Assembly (NCBI GenBank): GCA_016699575.1
Contig: CP064979.1
Location: 3,596,001-3,660,000, forward strand
Direction of reading: 5' to 3'
From: Flavobacteriales bacterium
GTDB taxonomy: Bacteria > Bacteroidota > Bacteroidia > Flavobacteriales_F > PHOS-HE28
DNA length: 64,000 nt
The position numbers were made by a program, and so were the translations under genes. Positions 1 to 8,182 of this stretch are shown here, piece after piece. The notes under the pieces are model-generated. The model saw only the letters and a list, made by a program, of their open reading frames with translations, was not told the origin of the DNA and searched no databases. Positions within the stretch are counted from its first letter, which is position 1. Each line of letters starts with the position of its first letter.

Positions 1-619
<619 letters not shown>

Positions 620-624
620 GTCTG

Positions 625-632
625 TGAAAGTA
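625..632 (-). promoter_or_regulatory. Putative -7 box of paaZ
   Basis: The minus strand reads TACTTTCA five bases before the paaZ ATG, close to the Bacteroidota -7 consensus TAnnTTTG. Such close spacing would place the transcript start at or next to the start codon. Confidence 0.4.
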
Positions 633-655
633 GGAGTGTGGTGTATTTGGGTGTG

Positions 656-745
656 CCCCTCGCAAAGCCTCGGGTCGCGCTTTCCGCTGCTGCTCCTCGG
701 CCGGATTACCGGCCTGTGGGGCATTCGCTGCAATCGCTCACACGG
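656..745. repeat. Intergenic element R, copy 1
   Basis: This block starts CCCCTCGCAAAGCCTCGGG and ends ATCGCTCACACGG. A related, shorter block occurs at 3227-3279. Both lie between a paaZ 5' copy and a secreted-protein gene. No coding role is visible. Confidence 0.5.
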
Positions 746-746
746 T

Positions 747-2465
747 TCAGTACGTTGAAAAGGACTCAACCTTGCCCGAAACGAAGACGACCTTCATGTG
801 ATAGTCGCTGTTGAGTGAGCTGGTCAAGTAGTACGTCTCACGATTACCGGATGTGCGAACATCCTTAACGCTGAAAAGTCCGCGACTTGTCAAGTCGAAC
901 ATTTCCTTGGTCATGCCCTTCAGAACATCACCGTTGAAGATGGCTTGGCCGAACTGCGCACCGTATTTGCCAATGAGTTCTTGACGCACAGCTTCTGATT
1001 TCTGTTCCGCCTCCTTCCGTCGCTTTGCAGCGTGCTCGATCGTCCCACGTAGCTCACGGCTTGGGTCATGATCGTAGTACGATTCAGCCCAGAGCGTACC
1101 CATTGGTGATTGGAAAAAGTCCGAGAGATGCGCCAATGACAAGGACTCGTACTGCATGCTCATCGAAGCAAGATTCAGCCGAGGGGTGCGCAATGAATAC
1201 ATAGAGAGCTCCTCGGATTCTCTCAGGCGTGCGGTCAAGCCCTGGACCTCAATGTGCATTGTATCTCCGTGATGGACCCATGTCTCAGTGCCTCGGTTCG
1301 TTCGCAGGTCGATCTTGTCGATACCCATGAACTTGACGGAATCCAGGCATGTACTGACTTCGTTCGTCTTGCCAGCTTTCCCCATGGCTTCAATACACTC
1401 GCCATTCACCCGGTAGTACGTTGTCGGGCCGACAAGTTCACCTTGACCGGAATCAATCAACCGTTGAACGGAATTGTAGTACTCCCAACTCATGACATCG
1501 CTCTTCATGTCGAAGAGAACCAGCGAATCAGTTGACCCATTGCGTTTGGAGAATCCCAGGAAGCTCTGACCCGTGTACGGCGCAATTCCAGCTTGCTCGA
1601 TTCTTTCCGCAACGGCGGGGTCGAACTTGAGAAGGAACCACTTGTTCAAAGTATCCTTGACCAATTCGCCACCCTTCGGTTTGTAGTCGGTCACTGGTAT
1701 GCGATCAACGAGCACAGGGCTTGGTACCTGAAGCTTTTTCGGGATGACAAGTGCGAAACTCCCACTCCTCTGCCCCATACACTCCAGTGCCAATCCCTTG
1801 CACCTGAAAGCTGTTGAGTGGAGATAGTCGCGGTCTACTGCGGCTATGGGCGTGTTGTCAGCCATTGCTGTCGCGGTGCTGGTGCCATCGTCAAGCCTCA
1901 CGAGTAGACCCTTTGCCTGCTGCCGGGAGTAGATCACTAGGTAGTTTCCCTCCGCTGACACGACACCTTTCATGTCGCAACTCATCTTGGCCAATTCCTC
2001 TGGTGAGAACTCGACGAGGATCAGGTCCCACTGAAATTCAGGAGCCATCAGGGAGTCGGAGCAACTAGCTGTAAAGGCGATTTGATAACTGAGTACCTCG
2101 GTCGGCCCAGATGAACTGGCAAGGAAGCCCTTTGACTTGGCAGGAAAAACCGGTGTCACCTTGATTGCGGACATTCCATACCCATGCAACAACTTCTTGG
2201 TTTCTCGCATGTGCTTGATCCGTGCTAGCACATCCTTTGGGATCACCGCTTCAACTTGCTTGATCTCATAGGCTTGCCTTGGAACTGCCGGTTGGTTGTA
2301 CACGTTGCCGGTTGATCCCTGACCTGCGAAAAAGGATGTGTTGTTCTCGTAGTGGATCGTACTGACCGTGGCAAACGACTTTGTCGTAGCAACAACTTGA
2401 GCAGCAGACGTTGATGCTGAGAACGCTCCAACAAGGACAAGTGTAAAGGAGGGGAGTGACTTCAT
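747..2465 (-). CDS. Secreted hypothetical protein, 572 aa
   Basis: The protein begins with a signal peptide (MKSLPSFTLVLVGAFSASTSAAQ) and has no T9SS sorting domain at its C-terminus. I do not recognise a family for the body. The last 75 residues, with GKYGAQFGQAIFNGDVLKGM and a closing KVVFVSGKVESFSTY, resemble a small BamE/SmpA-like module that ends many Bacteroidota hypothetical proteins; this is a recollection of pattern, not a search. Base composition is visibly poorer in G+C (one sampled line is about 48%) than the flanking paaZ. The start codon lies 27 bases after the point where paaZ remnant B stops, and a TACTTTCG box ends only four bases before the ATG. The setting between two paaZ 5' ends suggests acquisition by transfer. 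Confidence 0.75.
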   Translation of the reverse strand: MKSLPSFTLVLVGAFSASTSAAQVVATTKSFATVSTIHYENNTSFFAGQGSTGNVYNQPAVPRQAYEIKQVEAVIPKDVLARIKHMRETKKLLHGYGMSAIKVTPVFPAKSKGFLASSSGPTEVLSYQIAFTASCSDSLMAPEFQWDLILVEFSPEELAKMSCDMKGVVSAEGNYLVIYSRQQAKGLLVRLDDGTSTATAMADNTPIAAVDRDYLHSTAFRCKGLALECMGQRSGSFALVIPKKLQVPSPVLVDRIPVTDYKPKGGELVKDTLNKWFLLKFDPAVAERIEQAGIAPYTGQSFLGFSKRNGSTDSLVLFDMKSDVMSWEYYNSVQRLIDSGQGELVGPTTYYRVNGECIEAMGKAGKTNEVSTCLDSVKFMGIDKIDLRTNRGTETWVHHGDTMHIEVQGLTARLRESEELSMYSLRTPRLNLASMSMQYESLSLAHLSDFFQSPMGTLWAESYYDHDPSRELRGTIEHAAKRRKEAEQKSEAVRQELIGKYGAQFGQAIFNGDVLKGMTKEMFDLTSRGLFSVKDVRTSGNRETYYLTSSLNSDYHMKVVFVSGKVESFSTY

Positions 2466-2468
2466 GTT

Positions 2469-2492
2469 CCGAAAGTATGTTCTGGACCCTGT
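2469..2492 (-). promoter_or_regulatory. Promoter-like boundary motif, copy 1
   Basis: On the minus strand this reads ACAGGGTCCAGAAC followed by ATACTTTCGG. It begins at the exact base where paaZ homology of remnant B ends and contains TACTTTCG (2470-2477) just before the ATG at 2465. An almost identical 24-base block (21 of 24) precedes the RHS-type gene at 58858-58881. Confidence 0.45.
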
Positions 2493-2767
2493 TTGGTGGC
2501 GCCCGTGCGGTAGCTGATCTCGTAGTATTTCTCCTTCCTGTCGAAGAGGTATTGGGCGAGGGCCTTCAGCATGCGCCCACGCTCGGGGAAGGTCATCTTG
2601 CGCAGGGGCGGGCCGCCGACGGTGCGGGCGTAATGGAGCATGTGGGCGAAGTCGAGGCCGCCGCTTGACGTGCTGGCCACCAATTCACCCGTGCTCGCGT
2701 CGAGCAGTTCGGCTTGTTTGCCGCTGCCCGCGACCCATTCTCCGCAGGCGTAGTTCTGTAGTTGCAT
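2493..2767 (-). pseudogene. paaZ 5' remnant B (first 92 codons)
   Basis: The frame starting at ATG 2767 matches the intact PaaZ N-terminus for 92 residues with no gaps and about 85% amino-acid identity, then breaks off after RTGATK into unrelated sequence and stops at 2462. The homologous stretch is exactly as long as 345-619 of the intact gene. Many differences are synonymous. About 43 bases upstream of the ATG are shared with remnant C, so the copied unit includes the leader. Confidence 0.88.
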
Positions 2768-2817
2768 GGTACGAAGGTCGAGTGTTCGTTGCTCAGGTTT
2801 GGATCACCTTGATCATT

Positions 2818-2848
2818 GACCCTTGAGCCTTGTGACTTGAGTCTTGAG
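2818..2848. repeat. CTTGAG word repeat at the end of paaZ remnant C
   Basis: Degenerate tandem words of the type CCTTGAG, TGACTTGAG and TCTTGAG abut the point where remnant C loses paaZ homology. The same words occur at 2992-3029 and 45086-45124. Confidence 0.65.
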
Positions 2849-2950
2849 ATCGGTGGTGCCGATGAGGTCGCCGGTGATGGCATCGATGAGCTCTGCTTGC
2901 TTGCCGGAGCCTTTCACCCAGGTGCCCGCGATATAGTTCTCTAATTGCAT
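2849..2950 (-). pseudogene. paaZ 5' remnant C (first ~34 codons)
   Basis: From ATG 2950 the frame reads MQLENYIAGTWVKGSGKQ and continues to a GDLIGTTD block, matching the PaaZ N-terminus. It then runs directly into the CTTGAG word repeat. The leader at 2951-2994 matches the leader of remnant B (2768-2810) at most positions. Confidence 0.82.
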
Positions 2951-2991
2951 GGTGCGAAGGTCGAATGTTCGATGCTCAGTATTGGTCCACC

Positions 2992-3029
2992 TTTGAGGTT
3001 GGGCCTTGGGACTTGTGACTTGAGACTTC
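2992..3029. repeat. CTTGAG word repeat downstream of paaZ remnant D
   Basis: It contains CCTTGGGACTTGTGACTTGA and related words. It sits a few bases beyond the last paaZ-like codon of remnant D, mirroring the arrangement at remnant C. Confidence 0.6.
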
Positions 3030-3042
3030 CGCGCAGCGGCTC

Positions 3043-3075
3043 CCACTGGCCGTTGGCGTAGTTCTCTAATTGCAT
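3043..3075 (-). pseudogene. paaZ 5' remnant D (first 11 codons)
   Basis: The minus strand from ATG 3075 encodes MQLENYANGQW, the first eleven residues of the PaaZ family, then diverges. On its own it would be too short to call, but it lies in a row with remnants B, C and E in the same orientation and keeps the CTTCG-like leader just before the ATG. Confidence 0.65.
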
Positions 3076-3100
3076 GTGGCGAAGTTCGGTACGGAAGGTC

Positions 3101-3198
3101 ATCCGCAGATTTCGCGGATGGCACAGGACCTGTCCCGCCCTAGCGGGATGAATGCGGATCCGGGATGGGCTATCTGTGACATCTGCGCCATATGTGGA
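3101..3198. repeat. ATCTGCG word repeats and small hairpins
   Basis: The stretch holds ATCCGCAGATTTCGCGGAT (near palindrome), TCCCGCCCTAGCGGGA (hairpin) and GCTATCTGTGACATCTGCG. The last block recurs at 4986-5005. No coding content is evident. Confidence 0.5.
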
Positions 3199-3226
3199 CG
3201 ATCTGAACTCTGAGTGGGGGGAGGGT

Positions 3227-3279
3227 CCCCCTCGCAGGGCCTCGGGGTGCGGTCCAATTGCTCCTATCGCTCACGTGGG
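3227..3279. repeat. Intergenic element R, copy 2
   Basis: It starts CCCCTCGCAGGGCCTCGGGG and ends ATCGCTCACGTGGG, matching the ends of copy 1 at 656-745 with a shorter middle. It lies between paaZ remnant D and the secreted T9SS gene at 3318. Confidence 0.5.
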
Positions 3280-3317
3280 AGGCACAACCGAAGCACCTTT
3301 ACGCCGTCATCCGTCCG

Positions 3318-4820
3318 ATGAACACTCCATACGCCGCGCTCCTGGCATTCTCCACTGCGATCAGCACAACGGTGGTCGCACAGAACCGGTACAGCCTCGA
3401 CCATCCTGCAGGCCAAGTGGATCGAACGGTGCCCCTCGATCTTGGGGGAGGACAGACATGCTATTCGAGCATGATCAACTACGGGGACTCAAGTCATGTG
3501 GAGTTGCTGTGGACCACAGCGAACCAGCAAGTGACCAACGCTAGATCCCATCGGCTCAATACGCTGATGTCCTACATGCATGATGCCGTGCGCATGAATG
3601 ATGGCTTCCTGGTCTGCGGCTCTTCCGATGCCGCACCCCCTTTCCTGCTGAAGACCGACCCCAATGGTGATGTTCAATGGCACATTGGCTTTCCGGGCTT
3701 GTCGTTCTCCCAGGATCGACTTGCGAGCGTCATCGCCGAGGGTGGTTCGTTCAGGGCATACAGTGCCCCGTTGTCCATCGCGAACGGTTTCCAACGCATC
3801 GCCGGCGACAGCGCGGGAGGCATGATCACCGGCGTAACCGTCTCGGTGCAGGCAACGACCGGATTCACGGCTTTCAGCGCGACCGCGGTGAACGGTGGGG
3901 ATATCGTTTTCGGTCAGGGGGTCGTTGCTGCCGATCCAGGCAACCGGAGGATGTTCGTGACGAAGATGGACAGCCTGGGTGCGCAATGGTTGAAGCTCTT
4001 CGACATGGACGGGGCGAGCGGGTTCAACGAGTACGTGCGCGATACGGAAGCGCTGGCCGATGGTGGAACGTTGGTGGTGGGTCATGCTGCGGATGCCGGG
4101 GTCGGAGCGAACGGGTTCGTGATGAAGCTCGATCCCGGTGGTGGGCTTCTCTGGTGCAGGAAATACATGGATGCGAGTGGAGCGCTCGCGCTTACAGGAG
4201 CCATGGAGCTCCCAGGCGGGGATCTGCTTGTCGCCGGGTTGAAAGATCTGTTCGCGCCACTGGTCGTTCTGCGGCTCAGTCCCTCCGGTTCGATCATCGC
4301 GCAAGAGCAATTGCCGATCGGGTTCCCCCAGCCGGAGGACTTCTTCCGCAATGACCAGGGAGGGCTGGCTTTGATGGAGAAGGACATGCTGATGGAACTG
4401 GACGCGACCGGCAGCGGATGCGGTTTCGTGAGCAACACGTCGATCGCGGACGCGGTGCATGTCCCGTCGATCACGGATGTGGCCGTTACGAACAGCACGT
4501 TCGTTCCTGGCACGATCACCTTGTTACACGATGATCGCCCGCCGGTATTGAGCTGGATCCCGGAATGTCTAAGTACGGGCATCACGCAACCCTCAGAGCC
4601 AGTGTTGACCGTTCAACCCAATCCAGCAGAAGGGATCGTGTGGATCGGTACTCCCGGACAAGTCGGATCGCAAGAACAGTTCGTAATGATGGACGCAATG
4701 GGCAAGGAGGTGTGCAGAGGCAGCTATGGAGAAGGTATCGACCTCCGCAGCTTGGTTCCCGGTGCTTACACCTGTTGGCTCCTGGATCGTGGTGTCCGTG
4801 TACGAATGATCCGTCGCTAA
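3318..4820 (+). CDS. T9SS-sorted secreted protein with delta-60-like repeats, 500 aa
   Basis: I chose ATG 3318 because it opens a good signal peptide (MNTPYAALLAFSTAISTTVVAQ); the open frame extends further upstream without one. The body has repeated motifs of the type GGTLVVGHA, FVMKLDPGGGLLWCRKY and GGDLLVAGL, like the delta-60/beta-propeller repeats of Bacteroidota surface proteins. The C-terminal ~75 residues (QPNPAEGIVWIG to RVRMIRR) form a type-A T9SS sorting domain, so the protein is expected to reach the cell surface. The binding partner or activity is unknown. The stop codon lies three bases before paaZ remnant E, and element R lies upstream, so the gene appears to be cargo inserted among displaced paaZ ends. 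Confidence 0.82.
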   Translation: MNTPYAALLAFSTAISTTVVAQNRYSLDHPAGQVDRTVPLDLGGGQTCYSSMINYGDSSHVELLWTTANQQVTNARSHRLNTLMSYMHDAVRMNDGFLVCGSSDAAPPFLLKTDPNGDVQWHIGFPGLSFSQDRLASVIAEGGSFRAYSAPLSIANGFQRIAGDSAGGMITGVTVSVQATTGFTAFSATAVNGGDIVFGQGVVAADPGNRRMFVTKMDSLGAQWLKLFDMDGASGFNEYVRDTEALADGGTLVVGHAADAGVGANGFVMKLDPGGGLLWCRKYMDASGALALTGAMELPGGDLLVAGLKDLFAPLVVLRLSPSGSIIAQEQLPIGFPQPEDFFRNDQGGLALMEKDMLMELDATGSGCGFVSNTSIADAVHVPSITDVAVTNSTFVPGTITLLHDDRPPVLSWIPECLSTGITQPSEPVLTVQPNPAEGIVWIGTPGQVGSQEQFVMMDAMGKEVCRGSYGEGIDLRSLVPGAYTCWLLDRGVRVRMIRR

Positions 4821-4823
4821 GGG

Positions 4824-4912
4824 AAGAGCTCGCCGGTGATGGCGTCGAGGAGTTCACTTTGCTTGCCGGAGCCGGTGAACCATTGGCCGGCGGCGTAGTT
4901 CTGGAGTTGCAT
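4824..4912 (-). pseudogene. paaZ 5' remnant E (first ~29 codons)
   Basis: From ATG 4912 the minus strand encodes MQLQNYAAGQWFTGSGKQ and then SELLDAITGEL, again the PaaZ N-terminus. Homology ends within a few bases of the stop codon of the T9SS gene at 4820. It is the copy most distant from the intact gene and so may be the oldest. Confidence 0.82.
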
Positions 4913-4942
4913 ACGGCGAAGATCGGGATGAATGGGCTATCA

Positions 4943-5003
4943 GCAGATGTCGCAGATGGCACAGATGAATACCAGGATAGGCTGAGCTATCTGCGACATC
5001 TGC
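4943..5003. repeat. 15-bp inverted repeat of ATCTGCG words
   Basis: GCAGATGTCGCAGAT at 4943-4957 is the perfect reverse complement of ATCTGCGACATCTGC at 4989-5003, with a 31-base loop. Further ATCTGCGG words follow to about 5015. It lies between paaZ remnant E and the ABC permease gene. Confidence 0.7.
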
Positions 5004-5080
5004 GGCATCTGCGGATCGATCACCACGCCGCTCATGTAGTTGACCGAAGCTGCACATGATGTATCCACCATCTTGCCCTC

Positions 5081-6040
5081 GTGAACACGCACACCCCATC
5101 GCCCACGGTGCTCTTGCACCTGCGCTGGTTGCAACTGCGGCGCGCATGGCCGGTCTATGGCATGTGGTTCGTTGCAGTGGCAGCGCTCTCCGTTTGGACC
5201 GTGGTGCGTAATGCCGTGCAGGCCGATGCCACACGCGCGCCCTACATCGCCGTGGGCACGTTGCTCGTGGTGTGGGGCCTTCACCAACGCCGTCCCGACC
5301 TGCCGTTCCTGCACCGCCATGTGCAACAAGCCCGCCTGGCCCTGCTGCTGGAGTACGGTGCATTGGTGCTTCCGGTGTTGCTCGCTTTGCTGGTCACCCC
5401 GGCCATCGTGTGGTCGGCCGTCGTGCTGTTGGCGTGCGCGCTGCCGTGGTTGCCTGTGGTGCGCAGCAGTGGCGTGCGCGGGGCGTGGTGGCGCAAGCGT
5501 ATTCCCGCGCACCTGTTCGAGTGGAAGAGCATGCTGCAAGGCGCGCATCCGTGGGTCTTGGTGCTTTGGCTCGCGGCATTGGCGTTCTGCTGGCTGCCGT
5601 TGCTGCCGCTCTTTTTGGTAGGCATCTTGGTGATGATGGTCGTTGGTGCGCAAGAGCTGTGCGAGCCGCGCGCAATGCTGCTGGCCACGGCGTCCAACAC
5701 CCGCGACTTTCTCCGGCGGAAACTGTTCGGCTCGGCGGGGCTCATGGCCTTGGTCGTGCTGCCGGTGGTCGTTGGTGCCACGGTCTTCAAGCCGGAGTGG
5801 TGGTGGATCCACGGGCTCTTCGCCATCGGCATGGCGGTGCTGGTGGCCTATGCCGCGGTGCTGAAGTACGCGCACTACCGCCCCAACGAACGGCTCTCGG
5901 CCAACGGCGTCAACACCGGCATCGCCATGGTCGTCGCCATCCTTCCCGGGCTTTCACTGGTGCCGCTCTTGATGCTCCTGAGTGAGCTGCGCAACGCGCG
6001 GGCCAATCTCAACACCTATTTCGATGCTCACCATCACTGA
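5081..6040 (+). CDS. ABC exporter permease-like membrane protein, 319 aa
   Basis: The frame opens with GTG 5081 and encodes about eight or nine hydrophobic segments (for example WFVAVAALSVWTVV, VLPVLLALLVTPAIVW and IAMVVAILPGLSLVPLLML). It lacks a recognisable catalytic motif. Its stop overlaps the start of the ABC ATPase gene by 17 bases, so the two are almost certainly co-translated and form one transporter. It probably acts in the inner membrane as the ABC-2-like half of an exporter; the substrate cannot be read from the sequence. Confidence 0.75.
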   Translation: MNTHTPSPTVLLHLRWLQLRRAWPVYGMWFVAVAALSVWTVVRNAVQADATRAPYIAVGTLLVVWGLHQRRPDLPFLHRHVQQARLALLLEYGALVLPVLLALLVTPAIVWSAVVLLACALPWLPVVRSSGVRGAWWRKRIPAHLFEWKSMLQGAHPWVLVLWLAALAFCWLPLLPLFLVGILVMMVVGAQELCEPRAMLLATASNTRDFLRRKLFGSAGLMALVVLPVVVGATVFKPEWWWIHGLFAIGMAVLVAYAAVLKYAHYRPNERLSANGVNTGIAMVVAILPGLSLVPLLMLLSELRNARANLNTYFDAHHH

Positions 6041-6728
6041 CCTCCGTTGCTCATACGGCGACAAGCCCGTGCTCGACATCCCGCACCACGCGATGGCGCC
6101 CGGCGTGCACGGCATCGTGGGCCTCAACGGTGCGGGCAAGACCACGCTGCTCAACGCGCTTTACGGCTTCGGTCGGAACCCTGAGGCCAGCGTGCAGTGG
6201 AAAGAGGAAGACCTGTTCCACGGCAACAGCGCCTTCCAGGAAGCCGAGAGCTATTTCCACCCCGGCATCACCGGCGGCGAATACCTCGACCTCTTCATGC
6301 CTTCAACCGCTTCAAGCGATGCACAAGCGTTGAACACCTTGCTGGAAGTCCCGCTGGATCAGCTCATCAGCACGTACTCAACGGGCATGAAGCGCAAACT
6401 CGTCCTACTGGGGGTGCTGCGCTTGGAGCGCGAAGTGCTGTTGCTCGATGAACCGATGAACGGGCTTGACCTAGCCTCGGTGCGCGTGCTCGAAGCCATC
6501 ATCAAGCGTTTGGCCGAGCGCGGTCGCACAGTGCTCATCACCTCGCACGTACTGGGGCCGTTGGTGGCCTTGTGCGACCGCATCCACCTCTTGCAGCATG
6601 GTCGGTTCACGCGCGTCTTCGAGCGTGGTAACACGGGAGGCTTGGAGGAAGCGCTCTTCGCCGACCTCGATGCGCGCACACGTGCTGTCGTGCAAGAGTG
6701 GGGGACGGCCGAACGTGAGCCGCGCTGA
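6024..6728 (+). CDS. ABC transporter ATP-binding protein, 234 aa
   Basis: ATG 6024 is preferred over the upstream frame extension because the ABC fold begins there (MLTITDLRCSYGDKPVLDI). Walker A is GLNGAGKTT at residues 33-41, the signature is YSTGMKRK, Walker B is VLLLDEPMNGLD, and the H-loop is TSHVL. The signature has T and M in place of the usual S-G-G-Q spacing, as in many ABC-2-type exporter ATPases. It overlaps the upstream permease gene by 17 bases. It should power that permease; the substrate is unknown. Confidence 0.9.
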   Translation: MLTITDLRCSYGDKPVLDIPHHAMAPGVHGIVGLNGAGKTTLLNALYGFGRNPEASVQWKEEDLFHGNSAFQEAESYFHPGITGGEYLDLFMPSTASSDAQALNTLLEVPLDQLISTYSTGMKRKLVLLGVLRLEREVLLLDEPMNGLDLASVRVLEAIIKRLAERGRTVLITSHVLGPLVALCDRIHLLQHGRFTRVFERGNTGGLEEALFADLDARTRAVVQEWGTAEREPR

Positions 6729-6735
6729 AGCTCCT

Positions 6736-8139
6736 TCACTCCTTCACCAACGTGTGCACGCTTACGGAGCGCTCGCCTTGCACACGCAGTAGCAGCGGAC
6801 CGTGGCTGAAGTCCGACAGATCGATCCGCAGGGTAGCGCCGCCGTTGGTGCTCCATGCACGCAGCAGACGGCCGCATGCGTCCAACAGTTCCAGTTGCTG
6901 TGTGCCCACGGGCAGGTCAACGAACACGAGGTCGCCGGCAGGGTTCGGCCGGATGCGCAGTTCATCGGCGCCCTGTTCCACCACGGAAGTCGGACAGAAC
7001 TCATAAGCCCCTGCGCAGAGCGTGGCGTGCTGGCACCGCACAACACTGCTCACGGGATGGACGTATTCGTCCCAAGCCACGAGCGGATAGGTGCCCGCCA
7101 TGCCGGCCGGATATCCGATGTAGCGCGCAGGTGATGCCGCATCGATGTGGTAGTCGTACAGTGCCGCGTCTGCGAAGAGGAGCGAGGCGATGGGGATGTT
7201 GTACAGGTTGCCCAACGTGTCAACGCCCAGCGGCCACGCGTTCATGAACGTGCCGCCACCGGCCATGATGTTGTTGTAGGCCTTCAGGAGGACGCCGCTC
7301 GGGGTGTGGAAGAACGTGCCGGTGTTCTTCTCGTTCACCAGCGTGTTGTTGATGGCATAGAGCTGGTGCGCGCCGGGGTTGGTGAGCACTTCGAGGCCGT
7401 AACCCACCAAATTGCTGTTCTGGCCGAGTGGCCCTTGTTGGATGATGTTGCCGATGACGAACGCGCGTCCTCCGTTGGGCAGGTCCAGCTCGCGGCTGGC
7501 ATCGCCATCGGCCTCGTTGCTGAAGCGGCTGTATTCGATGATGTTCACCCAGGCGCGGCTCTTCAGCTCGTGGCCCACGTGCGCGTGGTGGCTGTAGTTG
7601 TAGCGATAGATGAGCGTGTCCACGTTGTTGATGTACAGGTTGTGGCTCTGCCCATCGCCGTAGCCGTTGTAGCCGAACTCGGTGTGTTCGATGCGAATGG
7701 TGCTCGGGTGCACCTCATTGGCCAGGATGCCGTTCTCGTTGTGGTGGAACCAGCAGTTGCGCACGGTGAGGTTGGCGCCTTCCTGCCGGATGCCCGCCCC
7801 GTTCTGGTCGGGCACGCTGCATTCGCTGAATTCGATCCACTCCACCGTGGTGTTGTTGCCGGAAATGACCCAAATGGCCTTGTCAGCCCACGCGAAGCCG
7901 TTGCTTTCCATGCGGGCGAAGCCGCCCACGCCGCGCAGCAGCAGGTTGTCCGCTGTCCATGGCGCCACGTCGCTGGGGTAGGTGCCCGCTTCAATGTCCA
8001 CCGTATCGCCGTCGTTGACCAGTCCCGTCACCTGGCTCGGCATGGTGTAGGTCTGGCCCGGGCCCACCTGCCAGATGGTGGCCGTGGCGCACATCGGCAC
8101 GAGAAAGAGGGTTGGTAGGAGGAAACCTGCTGTCCGCAT
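6736..8139 (-). CDS. Right-handed beta-helix T9SS secreted protein, 467 aa
   Basis: The product has a signal peptide (MRTAGFLLPTLFLVPMCATA), then a pectate-lyase-like parallel beta-helix with repeated rungs (for example NNTTVEWIEFSECS, NLTVRNCWFHHNENGI and STIRIEHTEFGYNGYG). Rungs of this type in Bacteroidota proteins bind or cleave polysaccharides, but I see no diagnostic catalytic triplet. The last ~75 residues (RIRPNPAGDLVFVDL to VHTLVKE) form a T9SS sorting domain. It is divergent from the chitinase at 8183, and both proteins would be exported by the same machine. Confidence 0.85.
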   Translation of the reverse strand: MRTAGFLLPTLFLVPMCATATIWQVGPGQTYTMPSQVTGLVNDGDTVDIEAGTYPSDVAPWTADNLLLRGVGGFARMESNGFAWADKAIWVISGNNTTVEWIEFSECSVPDQNGAGIRQEGANLTVRNCWFHHNENGILANEVHPSTIRIEHTEFGYNGYGDGQSHNLYINNVDTLIYRYNYSHHAHVGHELKSRAWVNIIEYSRFSNEADGDASRELDLPNGGRAFVIGNIIQQGPLGQNSNLVGYGLEVLTNPGAHQLYAINNTLVNEKNTGTFFHTPSGVLLKAYNNIMAGGGTFMNAWPLGVDTLGNLYNIPIASLLFADAALYDYHIDAASPARYIGYPAGMAGTYPLVAWDEYVHPVSSVVRCQHATLCAGAYEFCPTSVVEQGADELRIRPNPAGDLVFVDLPVGTQQLELLDACGRLLRAWSTNGGATLRIDLSDFSHGPLLLRVQGERSVSVHTLVKE

Positions 8140-8170
8140 GCATCGAAGGTAGGCCGCGTAGGTGCTGCTC

Positions 8171-8178
8171 TACATTCG
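8171..8178 (+). promoter_or_regulatory. Putative -7 box of the chitinase gene
   Basis: TACATTCG lies four bases before ATG 8183, matching the TAnnTTTG-like box seen before several other genes here. The spacing implies a leaderless or nearly leaderless transcript and argues for the 8183 start over the upstream in-frame ATG at 8162. Confidence 0.45.
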
Positions 8179-8182
8179 ACGC

